Shown one piece after another: positions 1 through 14,270 of a stretch of 64,000 nucleotides of DNA. The translations under genes and the position numbers were made by a program. The notes under the pieces are model-generated. The model was given only the letters and a program-made list of their open reading frames with translations, made no database searches and had not been told where the DNA came from. Within the stretch, counting starts at the first letter, position 1. Each line of letters opens with the position of its first letter. Source of the stretch: Ulva prolifera (Eukaryota; Chlorophyta; Ulvophyceae; Ulvales; Ulvaceae); NCBI GenBank assembly GCA_023078555.1, contig CM041199.1, positions 9,739,315-9,803,314 on the forward strand. The letters are read 5' to 3'.

Positions 1-133
1 CATTGACCTCCATACTGGACATTGACCTCCATTCGGGACATTGACCTCCATTCTGGACATTGACCTCCATTTTCGACATTGACCTCCATTCTGGACATTG
101 ACCTCCATGCTGGACATTGACCTCCATTCTGGA

Positions 134-227
134 CATTGACCTCCAGGACGGGTGAGACGGACATTGACCTCCATCCTGGACATTGACCTCCATTCTGGAC
201 ATTGACCTCCAGGACGGGTGAGACGGA
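134..227 (+). repeat. 66-bp block (two 28-mers)
   Basis: Two 28-bp monomers lie 66 bp apart (28 + 19 + 19), with TCCTGGA and TTCTGGA monomers between them. A TTCATGA monomer follows the last one, as it does after most such blocks in the window. Confidence 0.85.
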
Positions 228-1518
228 CATTGACCTCCATTCATGACATTGACCTCCATTTCCGACATTGACCTCCATTCTGGACATTGACCTCCATACT
301 GGACATTGACCTCCATTCAGGACATTGACCTCCATTCTGGTCATTGACCTCCATTCTGTACATTGACCTCCATTTCCGACATTGACCTCCATTCTGGACA
401 TTGACCTCCATTTTCGACATTGACCTCCATTCTGGACATTGACCTCCATTCTGGTCATTGACCTCCATTCTGTACATTGACCTCCATTTCCGACATTGAC
501 CTCCATTCTGGACATTGACCTCCATTTTCGACATTGACCTCCATTCTGGACATTGACCTCCATTTCCGACATTGACCTCCATTCTGGACATTGACCTCCA
601 TTTTCGACATAGACCTCCATTCTGGACATTGACCTCCATGCTGGACATTGACCTCCATTTTCGACATTGACCTCCATTCTGGACATTGACCTCCATTCGG
701 GACATTGACCTCCATTCTGGACATTGACCTCCATTCTGGACATTGACCTCCATCCTGGACATTGACCTCCATTCTGGACATTGACCTCCATTTTCGACAT
801 TGACCTCCATTTTCGACATTGACCTCCATTCTGGACATTGACCTCCATGCTGGACATTGACCTCCATTCTGGACATTGACCTCCAGGACGGGTGAGACGG
901 ACATTGACCTCCATTCATGACATTAAACTACATTTCCGACATTGACCTCCATTCAGGACATTGACCTCCATTCTGGTCATTGACCTCCATTCTGTACATT
1001 GACCTCCATTTCCGACATTGACCTCCATTCTGGACATTGACCTCCATTTTCGACATTGACCTCCATTCTGGACATTGACCTCCATTTCCGACATTGACCT
1101 CCATTCTGGACATTGACCTCCATTTTCGACATAGACCTCCATTCTGGACATTGACCTCCATGCTGGACATTGACCTCCATTTTCGACATTGACCTCCATT
1201 CTGGACATTGACCTCCATACTGGACATTGACCTCCATTCGGGACATTGACCTCCATTCTGGACATTGACCTCCATTTTCGACATTGACCTCCATTCTGGA
1301 CATTGACCTCCATGCTGGACATTGACCTCCATTCTGGACATTGACCTCCAGGACGGGTGAGACGGACATTGACCTCCATTCATGACATTAAACTACATTT
1401 CCGACATTGACCTCCATTCTGGACATTGACCTCCATTTCCGACATTGACCTCCATTCTGGACATTGACCTCCATTCTGGACATTGACCTCCATCCTGGAC
1501 ATTGACCTCCATTCTGGA

Positions 1519-1678
1519 CATTGACCTCCAGGACGGGTGAGACGGACATTGACCTCCATCCTAGACATTGACCTCCATTCTGGACATTGACCTCCAGGAC
1601 GGGTGAGACGGACATTGACCTCCATCCTGGACATTGACCTCCATTCTGGACATTGACCTCCAGGACGGGTGAGACGGA
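1519..1678 (+). repeat. 66-bp block (three 28-mers)
   Basis: 28-mers start at 1519, 1585 and 1651. The first spacer begins with the TCCTAGA variant and the second with TCCTGGA. The block recurs at 8270 (offset 6,751 bp). Confidence 0.87.
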
Positions 1679-4440
1679 CATTGACCTCCATTCATGACAT
1701 TGACCTCCATTTCCGACATTGACCTCCATTCTGGACATTGACCTCCATACTGGACATTGACCTCCATTCAGGACATTGACCTCCATTCTGGTCATTGACC
1801 TCCATTCTGTACATTGACCTCCATTTTCGACATAGACCTCCATTCTGGACATTGACCTCCATGCTGGACATTGACCTCCATTCTGGACATTGACCTCCAT
1901 TCTGGACATTGACACCCATTCTGGACATTGACCTCCATTCTGGACATTGACCTCCATCTGGACATTGACCTCCATTCTGGACATTGACCTCCATCTGGAC
2001 ATTGACCTCCATTCTCGACATTGACCTCCATTCGGGACATTGACCTCCATGCTGGACATTGACCTCCATGCTGGACATTGACCTCCATTTTCGACATTGA
2101 CCTCCATTTCCGACATTGACCTCCATTCTGGACATTGACCTCCATTTTCGACATTGACCTCCATTCTGGACATTGACCTCCATGCTGGACATTGACCTCC
2201 ATTCTGGACATTGACCTCCATTTTCGACATTGACCTCCATTCTGGACATTGACCCCCATACTGGACATTGACCTCCATTCTGGTCATTGACCTCCATTCT
2301 GTACATTGACCTCCATTTCCGACATTGACCTCCATTCTGGACATTGACCTCCATTTTCGACATAGACCTCCATTCTGGACATTGACCTCCATTTCCGACA
2401 TTGACCTCCATTCTGGACATTGACCTCCATTTTCGACATAGACCTCCATTCTGGACATTGACGTCCATGCTGGACATTGACCTCCATTTTCGACATTGAC
2501 CTCCATTCTGGACATTGACCTCCATACTGGACATTGACCTCCATTCTGGACATTGACCTCCATGCTGGACATTGACCTCCATTCTGGACATTGACCTCCA
2601 TTCTGGACATTGACCCCCATTCTGGACATTGACCTCCATTTCCGACATTGACCTCCATTCTGGACATTGACCTCCATTTTCGACATTGACCTCCATTCTG
2701 GACATTGACCTCCATTCTGGACATTGACCTCCATGCTGGACATTGACCTCCATTCTGGACATTGACCTCCATTTTCGACATTGACCTCCGTTCTGGACAT
2801 TGACCTCCATTTCCGACATTGACCTCCATTCTGGACATTGACCTCCATGCTGGACATTGACCTCCATTCTGGACATTGACCTCCATTCTGGACATTGACC
2901 TCCATTTTCGACATTGACCTCCATTCTGGACATTGACCTCCATGCTGGACATTGACCTCCATTTTGGACATTGACCTCCATTTTCGACATTGACCTCCAT
3001 TCTGGACATTGACCCCCATACTGGACATTGACCTCCATTCTGGTCATTGACCTCCATTCTGTACATTGACCTCCATTTCCGACATTGACCTCCATTCTGG
3101 ACATTGACCTCCATTTTCGACATAGACCTCCATTCTGGACATTGACCTCCATTTCCGACATTGACCTCCATTCTGGACATTGACCTCCATTTTCGACATA
3201 GACCTCCATTCTGGACATTGACGTCCATGCTGGACATTGACCTCCATTTTTGACATTGACCTCCATTCTGGACATTGACCTCCATACTGGACATTGACCT
3301 CCATTCTGGACATTGACCTCCATGCTGGACATTGACCTCCATTCTGGACATTGACCTCCATTCTGGACATTGACCCCCATTCTGGACATTGACCTCCATT
3401 TCCGACATTGACCTCCATTCTGGACATTGACCTCCATTTTCGACATTGACCTCCATTCTGGACATTGACCTCCATTCTGGACATTGACCTCCATGCTGGA
3501 CATTGACCTCCATTCTGGACATTGACCTCCATTTTCGACATTGACCTCCGTTCTGGACATTGACCTCCATTTCCGACATTGACCTCCATTCTGGACATTG
3601 ACCTCCATGCTGGACATTGACCTCCATTCTGGACATTGACCTCCATTCTGGACATTGACCTCCATTCTGGACATTGACCTCCATTTTCGACATTGACCTC
3701 CATTCTGGACATTGACCTCCAGTCTGGACATTGACCTCCATTTCCGACATTGACCTCCATTCTGGACATTGACCTCCATTTTCGACATTGACCTCCATTC
3801 TGGACATTGACCTCCATGCTGGACATTGACCTCCATTCTGGACATTGACCTCCATTCTGGACATTGACCTCCATTTTCGACATTGACCTCCATTTTCGAC
3901 ATTGACCTCCATTCTGGACATTGACCTCCATGCTGGACATTGACCTCCATTCTGGACATTGACCTCCATTCTGGACATTGACCTCCATTTTCGACATTGA
4001 CCTCCATTCTGGACATTGACCTCCATTCTGGACATTGACCTCCAGGACGGGTGAGACGGACATTGACCTCCATTCATGACATTAAACTACATTTCCGACA
4101 TTGACCTCCATTCTGGACATTGACCTCCATTTTCGATATTGACCTCCATTTTCGACAATGACCTCCATTCTGGACATTGACCTCCATTTCCGACATTGAC
4201 CTCCATTCTGGACATTGACCTCCATTTTCGACATTGACCTCCATTCTGGACATTGACCTCCATGCTGGACATTGACCTCCATTCTGGACATTGACCTCCA
4301 TTCTGGACATTGACCTCCATTTTCGACATTGACCTCCATTTTCGACATTGACCTCCATTTCCGACATTGACCTCCATTCTGGACATTGACCTCCATTCTG
4401 GACATTGACCTCCATCCTGGACATTGACCTCCATTCTGGA

Positions 4441-4600
4441 CATTGACCTCCAGGACGGGTGAGACGGACATTGACCTCCATCCTAGACATTGACCTCCAT
4501 TCTGGACATTGACCTCCAGGACGGGTGAGACGGACATTGACCTCCATCCTGGACATTGACCTCCATTCTGGACATTGACCTCCAGGACGGGTGAGACGGA
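4441..4600 (+). repeat. 66-bp block (three 28-mers)
   Basis: Same order as at 1519 (TCCTAGA, then TCCTGGA, in the spacers). Copies lie at 5549, 11192 and 15880. Confidence 0.87.
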
Positions 4601-5548
4601 CATTGACCTCCATTCATGACATTGACCTCCATTTCCGACATTGACCTCCATTCTGGACATTGACCTCCATACTGGACATTGACCTCCATTCAGGACATTG
4701 ACCTCCATTCTGGTCATTGACCTCCATTCTGTACATTGACCTCCATTTTCGACATAGACCTCCATTCTGGACATTGACCTCCATGCTGGACATTGACCTC
4801 CATTCTGGACATTGACCTCCATTCTGGACATTGACCCCCATTCTGGACATTGACCTCCATTCTCGACATTGACCTCCATCTGGACATTGACCTCCATTCT
4901 GGACATTGACCTCCATCTGGACATTGACCTCCATTCTCGACATTGACCTCCATTCGGGACATTGACCTCCATGCTGGACATTGACCTCCATGCTGGACAT
5001 TGACCTCCATTTTCGACATTGACCTCCATTTCCGACATTGACCTCCATTCTGGACATTGACCTCCATGCTGGACATTGACCTCCATTCTGGACATTGACC
5101 TCCATTTTCGACATTGACCTCCATTCTGGACATTGACCCCCATACTGGACATTGACCTCCATTCTGGTCATTGACCTCCATTCTGTACATTGACCTCCAT
5201 TTCCGACATTGACCTCCATTCTGGACATTGACCTCCATTTTCGACATTGACCTCCATTCTGGACATTGACCTCCATTCTGGACATTGACCTCCATGCTGG
5301 ACATTGACCTCCATTCTGGACATTGACCTCCATTTTCGACATTGACCTCCGTTTTGGACATTGACCTCCATTTCCGACATTGACCTCCATTCTGGACATT
5401 GACCTCCATGCTGGACATTGACCTCCATTCTGGACATTGACCTCCATTCTGGACATTGACCTCCATTTTCGACATTGACCTCCATTCTGGACATTGACCT
5501 CCATGCTGGACATTGACCTCCATTCTGGACATTGACCTCCATTCTGGA

Positions 5549-5708
5549 CATTGACCTCCAGGACGGGTGAGACGGACATTGACCTCCATCCTAGACATTG
5601 ACCTCCATTCTGGACATTGACCTCCAGGACGGGTGAGACGGACATTGACCTCCATCCTGGACATTGACCTCCATTCTGGACATTGACCTCCAGGACGGGT
5701 GAGACGGA
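5549..5708 (+). repeat. 66-bp block (three 28-mers)
   Basis: Copy of the 4441 block at an offset of 1,108 bp, followed by TTCATGA and TTTCCGA monomers. Confidence 0.86.
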
Positions 5709-7169
5709 CATTGACCTCCATTCATGACATTGACCTCCATTTCCGACATTGACCTCCATTCTGGACATTGACCTCCATACTGGACATTGACCTCCATTCA
5801 GGACATTGACCTCCATTCTGGTCATTGACCTCCATTCTGTACATTGACCTCCATTTTCGACATAGACCTCCATTCTGGACATTGACCTCCATGCTGGACA
5901 TTGACCTCCATTCTGGACATTGACCTCCATTCTGGACATTGACCCCCATTCTGGACATTGACCTCCATTCTCGACATTGACCTCCATCTGGACATTGACC
6001 TCCATTCTGGACATTGACCTCCATCTGGACATTGACCTCCATTCTCGACATTGACCTCCATTCGGGACATTGACCTCCATGCTGGACATTGACCTCCATG
6101 CTGGACATTGACCTCCATTTTCGACATTGACCTCCATTTCCGACATTGACCTCCATTCTGGACATTGACCTCCATTTTCGACATTGACCTCCATTCTGGA
6201 CATTGACCTCCATGCTGGACATTGACCTCCATTCTGGACATTGACCTCCATTTTCGACATTGACCTCCATTCTGGACATTGACCCCCATACTGGACATTG
6301 ACCTCCATTCTGGTCATTGACCTCCATTCTGTACATTGACCTCCATTTCCGACATTGACCTCCATTCTGGACATTGACCTCCATTTTCGACATTGACCTC
6401 CATTCTGGACATTGACCTCCATTCTGGACATTGACCTCCATGCTGGACATTGACCTCCATTCTGGACATTGACCTCCATTTTCGACATTGACCTCCGTTC
6501 TGGACATTGACCTCCATTTCCGACATTGACCTCCATTCTGGACATTGACCTCCATGCTGGACATTGACCTCCATTCTGGACATTGACCTCCATTCTGGAC
6601 ATTGACCTCCATTTTCGACATTGACCTCCATTCTGGACATTGACCTCCATGCTGGACATTGACCTCCATTCTGGACATTGACCTCCATTTTCGACATTGA
6701 CCTCCATTCTGGACATTGACCCCCATACTGGACATTGACCTCCATTCTGGTCATTGACCTCCATTCTGTACATTGACCTCCATTTCCGACATTGACCTCC
6801 ATTCTGGACATTGACCTCCATTTTCGACATAGACCTCCATTCTGGACAGTGACCTCCATTTCCGACATTGACCTCCATTCTGGACATTGACCTCCATTTT
6901 CGACATAGACCTCCATTCTGGACATTGACGTCCATGCTGGACATTGACCTCCATTTTTGACATTGACCTCCATTCTGGACATTGACCTCCATACTGGACA
7001 TTGACCTCCATTCTGGACATTGACCTCCATGCTGGACATTGACCTCCATTCTGGACATTGACCTCCATTCTGGACATTGACCCCCATTCTGGACATTGAC
7101 CTCCATTTCCGACATTGACCTCCATTCTGGACATTGACCTCCATGCTGGACATTGACCTCCATTCTGGA

Positions 7170-7263
7170 CATTGACCTCCAGGACGGGTGAGACGGACAT
7201 TGACCTCCATCCTGGACATTGACCTCCATTCTGGACATTGACCTCCAGGACGGGTGAGACGGA
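7170..7263 (+). repeat. 66-bp block (two 28-mers)
   Basis: Counterpart of the block at 134 (offset 7,036 bp), with a TCCTGGA-TTCTGGA spacer. Confidence 0.85.
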
Positions 7264-8269
7264 CATTGACCTCCATTCATGACATTGACCTCCATTTCCG
7301 ACATTGACCTCCATTCTGGACATTGACCTCCATACTGGACATTGACCTCCATTCAGGACATTGACCTCCATTCTGGTCATTGACCTCCATTCTGTACATT
7401 GACCTCCATTTCCGACATTGACCTCCATTCTGGACATTGACCTCCATTTTCGACATTGACCTCCATTCTGGACATTGACCTCCATTCTGGTCATTGACCT
7501 CCATTCTGTACATTGACCTCCATTTCCGACATTGACCTCCATTCTGGACATTGACCTCCATTTTCGACATTGACCTCCATTCTGGACATTGACCTCCATG
7601 CTGGACATTGACCTCCATTCTGGACATTGACCTCCAGGACGGGTGAGACGGACATTGACCTCCATTCATGACATTAAACTACATTTCCGACATTGACCTC
7701 CATTCAGGACATTGACCTCCATTCTGGTCATTGACCTCCATTCTGTACATTGACCTCCATTTCCGACATTGACCTCCATTCTGGACATTGACCTCCATTT
7801 TCGACATTGACCTCCATTCTGGACATTGACCTCCATTTCCGACATTGACCTCCATTCTGGACATTGACCTCCATTTTCGACATAGACCTCCATTCTGGAC
7901 ATTGACCTCCATGCTGGACATTGACCTCCATTTTCGACATTGACCTCCATTCTGGACATTGACCTCCATACTGGACATTGACCTCCATTCGGGACATTGA
8001 CCTCCATTCTGGACATTGACCTCCATTTTCGACATTGACCTCCATTCTGGACATTGACCTCCATGCTGGACATTGACCTCCATTCTGGACATTGACCTCC
8101 AGGACGGGTGAGACGGACATTGACCTCCATTCATGACATTAAACTACATTTCCGACATTGACCTCCATTCTGGACATTGACCTCCATTTCCGACATTGAC
8201 CTCCATTCTGGACATTGACCTCCATTCTGGACATTGACCTCCATCCTGGACATTGACCTCCATTCTGGA

Positions 8270-8429
8270 CATTGACCTCCAGGACGGGTGAGACGGACAT
8301 TGACCTCCATCCTAGACATTGACCTCCATTCTGGACATTGACCTCCAGGACGGGTGAGACGGACATTGACCTCCATCCTGGACATTGACCTCCATTCTGG
8401 ACATTGACCTCCAGGACGGGTGAGACGGA
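8270..8429 (+). repeat. 66-bp block (three 28-mers)
   Basis: Copy of the block at 1519, part of the 6,751-bp-offset duplication. Confidence 0.87.
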
Positions 8430-11191
8430 CATTGACCTCCATTCATGACATTGACCTCCATTTCCGACATTGACCTCCATTCTGGACATTGACCTCCATA
8501 CTGGACATTGACCTCCATTCAGGACATTGACCTCCATTCTGGTCATTGACCTCCATTCTGTACATTGACCTCCATTTTCGACATAGACCTCCATTCTGGA
8601 CATTGACCTCCATGCTGGACATTGACCTCCATTCTGGACATTGACCTCCATTCTGGACATTGACACCCATTCTGGACATTGACCTCCATTCTGGACATTG
8701 ACCTCCATCTGGACATTGACCTCCATTCTGGACATTGACCTCCATCTGGACATTGACCTCCATTCTCGACATTGACCTCCATTCGGGACATTGACCTCCA
8801 TGCTGGACATTGACCTCCATGCTGGACATTGACCTCCATTTTCGACATTGACCTCCATTTCCGACATTGACCTCCATTCTGGACATTGACCTCCATTTTC
8901 GACATTGACCTCCATTCTGGACATTGACCTCCATGCTGGACATTGACCTCCATTCTGGACATTGACCTCCATTTTCGACATTGACCTCCATTCTGGACAT
9001 TGACCCCCATACTGGACATTGACCTCCATTCTGGTCATTGACCTCCATTCTGTACATTGACCTCCATTTCCGACATTGACCTCCATTCTGGACATTGACC
9101 TCCATTTTCGACATAGACCTCCATTCTGGACATTGACCTCCATTTCCGACATTGACCTCCATTCTGGACATTGACCTCCATTTTCGACATAGACCTCCAT
9201 TCTGGACATTGACGTCCATGCTGGACATTGACCTCCATTTTCGACATTGACCTCCATTCTGGACATTGACCTCCATACTGGACATTGACCTCCATTCTGG
9301 ACATTGACCTCCATGCTGGACATTGACCTCCATTCTGGACATTGACCTCCATTCTGGACATTGACCCCCATTCTGGACATTGACCTCCATTTCCGACATT
9401 GACCTCCATTCTGGACATTGACCTCCATTTTCGACATTGACCTCCATTCTGGACATTGACCTCCATTCTGGACATTGACCTCCATGCTGGACATTGACCT
9501 CCATTCTGGACATTGACCTCCATTTTCGACATTGACCTCCGTTCTGGACATTGACCTCCATTTCCGACATTGACCTCCATTCTGGACATTGACCTCCATG
9601 CTGGACATTGACCTCCATTCTGGACATTGACCTCCATTCTGGACATTGACCTCCATTTTCGACATTGACCTCCATTCTGGACATTGACCTCCATGCTGGA
9701 CATTGACCTCCATTCTGGACATTGACCTCCATTTTCGACATTGACCTCCATTCTGGACATTGACCCCCATACTGGACATTGACCTCCATTCTGGTCATTG
9801 ACCTCCATTCTGTACATTGACCTCCATTTCCGACATTGACCTCCATTCTGGACATTGACCTCCATTTTCGACATAGACCTCCATTCTGGACATTGACCTC
9901 CATTTCCGACATTGACCTCCATTCTGGACATTGACCTCCATTTTCGACATAGACCTCCATTCTGGACATTGACGTCCATGCTGGACATTGACCTCCATTT
10001 TTGACATTGACCTCCATTCTGGACATTGACCTCCATACTGGACATTGACCTCCATTCTGGACATTGACCTCCATGCTGGACATTGACCTCCATTCTGGAC
10101 ATTGACCTCCATTCTGGACATTGACCCCCATTCTGGACATTGACCTCCATTTCCGACATTGACCTCCATTCTGGACATTGACCTCCATTTTCGACATTGA
10201 CCTCCATTCTGGACATTGACCTCCATTCTGGACATTGACCTCCATGCTGGACATTGACCTCCATTCTGGACATTGACCTCCATTTTCGACATTGACCTCC
10301 GTTCTGGACATTGACCTCCATTTCCGACATTGACCTCCATTCTGGACATTGACCTCCATGCTGGACATTGACCTCCATTCTGGACATTGACCTCCATTCT
10401 GGACATTGACCTCCATTCTGGACATTGACCTCCATTTTCGACATTGACCTCCATTCTGGACATTGACCTCCAGTCTGGACATTGACCTCCATTTCCGACA
10501 TTGACCTCCATTCTGGACATTGACCTCCATTTTCGACATTGACCTCCATTCTGGACATTGACCTCCATGCTGGACATTGACCTCCATTCTGGACATTGAC
10601 CTCCATTCTGGACATTGACCTCCATTTTCGACATTGACCTCCATTTTCGACATTGACCTCCATTCTGGACATTGACCTCCATGCTGGACATTGACCTCCA
10701 TTCTGGACATTGACCTCCATTCTGGACATTGACCTCCATTTTCGACATTGACCTCCATTCTGGACATTGACCTCCATTCTGGACATTGACCTCCAGGACG
10801 GGTGAGACGGACATTGACCTCCATTCATGACATTAAACTACATTTCCGACATTGACCTCCATTCTGGACATTGACCTCCATTTTCGATATTGACCTCCAT
10901 TTTCGACAATGACCTCCATTCTGGACATTGACCTCCATTTCCGACATTGACCTCCATTCTGGACATTGACCTCCATTTTCGACATTGACCTCCATTCTGG
11001 ACATTGACCTCCATGCTGGACATTGACCTCCATTCTGGACATTGACCTCCATTCTGGACATTGACCTCCATTTTCGACATTGACCTCCATTTTCGACATT
11101 GACCTCCATTTCCGACATTGACCTCCATTCTGGACATTGACCTCCATTCTGGACATTGACCTCCATCCTGGACATTGACCTCCATTCTGGA

Positions 11192-11351
11192 CATTGACCT
11201 CCAGGACGGGTGAGACGGACATTGACCTCCATCCTAGACATTGACCTCCATTCTGGACATTGACCTCCAGGACGGGTGAGACGGACATTGACCTCCATCC
11301 TGGACATTGACCTCCATTCTGGACATTGACCTCCAGGACGGGTGAGACGGA
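11192..11351 (+). repeat. 66-bp block (three 28-mers)
   Basis: Copy of the block at 4441 in the second long duplicate. Confidence 0.87.
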
Positions 11352-13509
11352 CATTGACCTCCATTCATGACATTGACCTCCATTTCCGACATTGACCTCC
11401 ATTCTGGACATTGACCTCCATACTGGACATTGACCTCCATTCAGGACATTGACCTCCATTCTGGTCATTGACCTCCATTCTGTACATTGACCTCCATTTT
11501 CGACATAGACCTCCATTCTGGACATTGACCTCCATGCTGGACATTGACCTCCATTCTGGACATTGACCTCCATTCTGGACATTGACCCCCATTCTGGACA
11601 TTGACCTCCATTCTCGACATTGACCTCCATCTGGACATTGACCTCCATTCTGGACATTGACCTCCATCTGGACATTGACCTCCATTCTCGACATTGACCT
11701 CCATTCGGGACATTGACCTCCATGCTGGACATTGACCTCCATGCTGGACATTGACCTCCATTTTCGACATTGACCTCCATTTCCGACATTGACCTCCATT
11801 CTGGACATTGACCTCCATTTTCGACATTGACCTCCATTCTGGACATTGACCTCCATGCTGGACATTGACCTCCATTCTGGACATTGACCTCCATTTTCGA
11901 CATTGACCTCCATTCTGGACATTGACCCCCATACTGGACATTGACCTCCATTCTGGTCATTGACCTCCATTCTGTACATTGACCTCCATTTCCGACATTG
12001 ACCTCCATTCTGGACATTGACCTCCATTTTCGACATAGACCTCCATTCTGGACATTGACCTCCATTTCCGACATTGACCTCCATTCTGGACATTGACCTC
12101 CATTTTCGACATAGACCTCCATTCTGGACATTGACGTCCATGCTGGACATTGACCTCCATTTTCGACATTGACCTCCATTCTGGACATTGACCTCCATAC
12201 TGGACATTGACCTCCATTCTGGACATTGACCTCCATGCTGGACATTGACCTCCATTCTGGACATTGACCTCCATTCTGGACATTGACCCCCATTCTGGAC
12301 ATTGACCTCCATTCTGGACATTGACCTCCATGCTGGACATTGACCTCCATTCTGGACATTGACCTCCATTTTCGACATTGACCTCCATTCTGGACATTGA
12401 CCCCCATACTGGACATTGACCTCCATTCTGGTCATTGACCTCCATTCTGTACATTGACCTCCATTTCCGACATTGACCTCCATTCTGGACATTGACCTCC
12501 ATTTTCGACATAGACCTCCATTCTGGACATTGACCTCCATTTCCGACATTGACCTCCATTCTGGACATTGACCTCCATTTTCGACATAGACCTCCATTCT
12601 GGACATTGACGTCCATGCTGGACATTGACCTCCATTTTTGACATTGACCTCCATTCTGGACATTGACCTCCATACTGGACATTGACCTCCATTCTGGACA
12701 TTGACCTCCATGCTGGACATTGACCTCCATTCTGGACATTGACCTCCATTCTGGACATTGACCCCCATTCTGGACATTGACCTCCATTTCCGACATTGAC
12801 CTCCATTCTGGACATTGACCTCCATTTTCGACATTGACCTCCATTCTGGACATTGACCTCCATGCTGGACATTGACCTCCATTCTGGACATTGACCTCCA
12901 TTTTCGACATTGACCTCCGTTCTGGACATTGACCTCCATTTCCGACATTGACCTCCATTCTGGACATTGACCTCCATGCTGGACATTGACCTCCATTCTG
13001 GACATTGACCTCCATTCTGGACATTGACCTCCATTTTCGACATTGACCTCCATTCTGGACATTGACCTCCATGCTGGACATTGACCTCCATTCTGGACAT
13101 TGACCTCCATTCTGGACATTGACCTCCATTTTCGACATTGACCTCCATTTTCGACATTGACCTCCATTTCCGACATTGACCTCCATTCTGGACATTGACC
13201 TCCATTTTCGACATTGACCTCCATTCTGGACATTGACCTCCATGCTGGACATTGACCTCCATTCTGGACATTGACCTCCATTTTCGACATTGACCTCCAT
13301 TCTGGACATTGACCCCCATACTGGACATTGACCTCCATTCTGGTCATTGACCTCCATTCTGTACATTGACCTCCATTTCCGACATTGACCTCCATTCTGG
13401 ACATTGACCTCCATTTTCGACATAGACCTCCATTCTGGACATTGACCTCCATTTCCGACATTGACCTCCATTCTGGACATTGACCTCCATTTTCGACATA
13501 GACCTCCAT

Positions 13510-14270
13510 TCTGGACATTGACGTCCATGCTGGACATTGACCTCCATTTTCGACATTGACCTCCATTCTGGACATTGACCTCCATACTGGACATTGACCT
13601 CCATTCTGGACATTGACCTCCATGCTGGACATTGACCTCCATTCTGGACATTGACCTCCATTCTGGACATTGACCCCCATTCTGGACATTGACCTCCATT
13701 TCCGACATTGACCTCCATTCTGGACATTGACCTCCATCTTCGACATTGACCTCCATTCTGGACATTGACCTCCATTCTAGACATTGACCTCCATGCTGGA
13801 CATTGACCTCCATTCTGGACATTGACCTCCATTTTCGACATTGACCTCCGTTCTGGACATTGACCTCCATTTCCGACATTGACCTCCATTCTGGACATTG
13901 ACGTCCATGCTGGACATTGACCTCCATTTTCGACATTGACCTCCATTCTGGACATTGACCTCCATACTGGACATTGACCTCCATTCTGGACATTGACCTC
14001 CATGCTGGACATTGACCTCCATTCTGGACATTGACCTCCATTCTGGACATTGACCCCCATTCTGGACATTGACCTCCATTTCCGACATTGACCTCCATTC
14101 TGGACATTGACCTCCATCTTCGACATTGACCTCCATTCTGGACATTGACCTCCATTCTAGACATTGACCTCCATGCTGGACATTGACCTCCATTCTGGAC
14201 ATTGACCTCCATTTTCGACATTGACCTCCGTTCTGGACATTGACCTCCATTTCCGACATTGACCTCCATT
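13510..14270 (+). repeat. 380-bp local tandem duplication (20 monomers)
   Basis: The rare monomer CATTGACGTCC at about 13520 and 13900, and the rare TCTTCGA monomer at about 13735 and 14115, are each exactly 380 bp apart (20 x 19). The variant order between them is the same in both copies. TCTTCGA occurs elsewhere only near 18347 and 18727, again 380 bp apart, so the duplicated pair seems to have been copied as a whole. Confidence 0.75.

Larger units (their letters stand above)
790..5065 (+). repeat. Long duplication, copy A (offset 6,751 bp)
   Basis: The order of monomer variants in this block is reproduced at 7541-11816 with a constant offset of 6,751 bp. Shared private details include markers at 921/7672, 1386/8137 and 4080/10831, the unusual CCAGTCTGG monomer near 3720/10471, and the CGATATTG variant near 4135/10886. 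To the left the same order continues (134-246 matches 7170-7282) but copy A has 285 bp, exactly 15 monomers, that copy B lacks. To the right the copies part at about 5065, where copy A lacks two monomers. Ends are approximate because the sequence is repetitive. Confidence 0.85.
4440..6173 (+). repeat. 1,108-bp-offset tandem duplication within domain I
   Basis: About 4440-5065 recurs at 5548-6173. The shared order runs from the triple 28-mer block through TTCATGA, TTTCCGA, TACTGGA, TTCAGGA, TTCTGGT, TTCTGTA, the CATAGACC monomer and the pair of 18-bp monomers. The copies separate where the second has an extra TTTTCGA-TTCTGGA pair. Confidence 0.75.
7541..11816 (+). repeat. Long duplication, copy B (offset 6,751 bp)
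   Basis: This is the partner of 790-5065. Part of it (about 10790-12310) is present again at 15478-16998 with an offset of 4,688 bp, so this region was copied more than once. A visible difference between the later pair is CGATATTG near 10886 against CGACATTG in the 15.5-kb copy. Confidence 0.85.
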
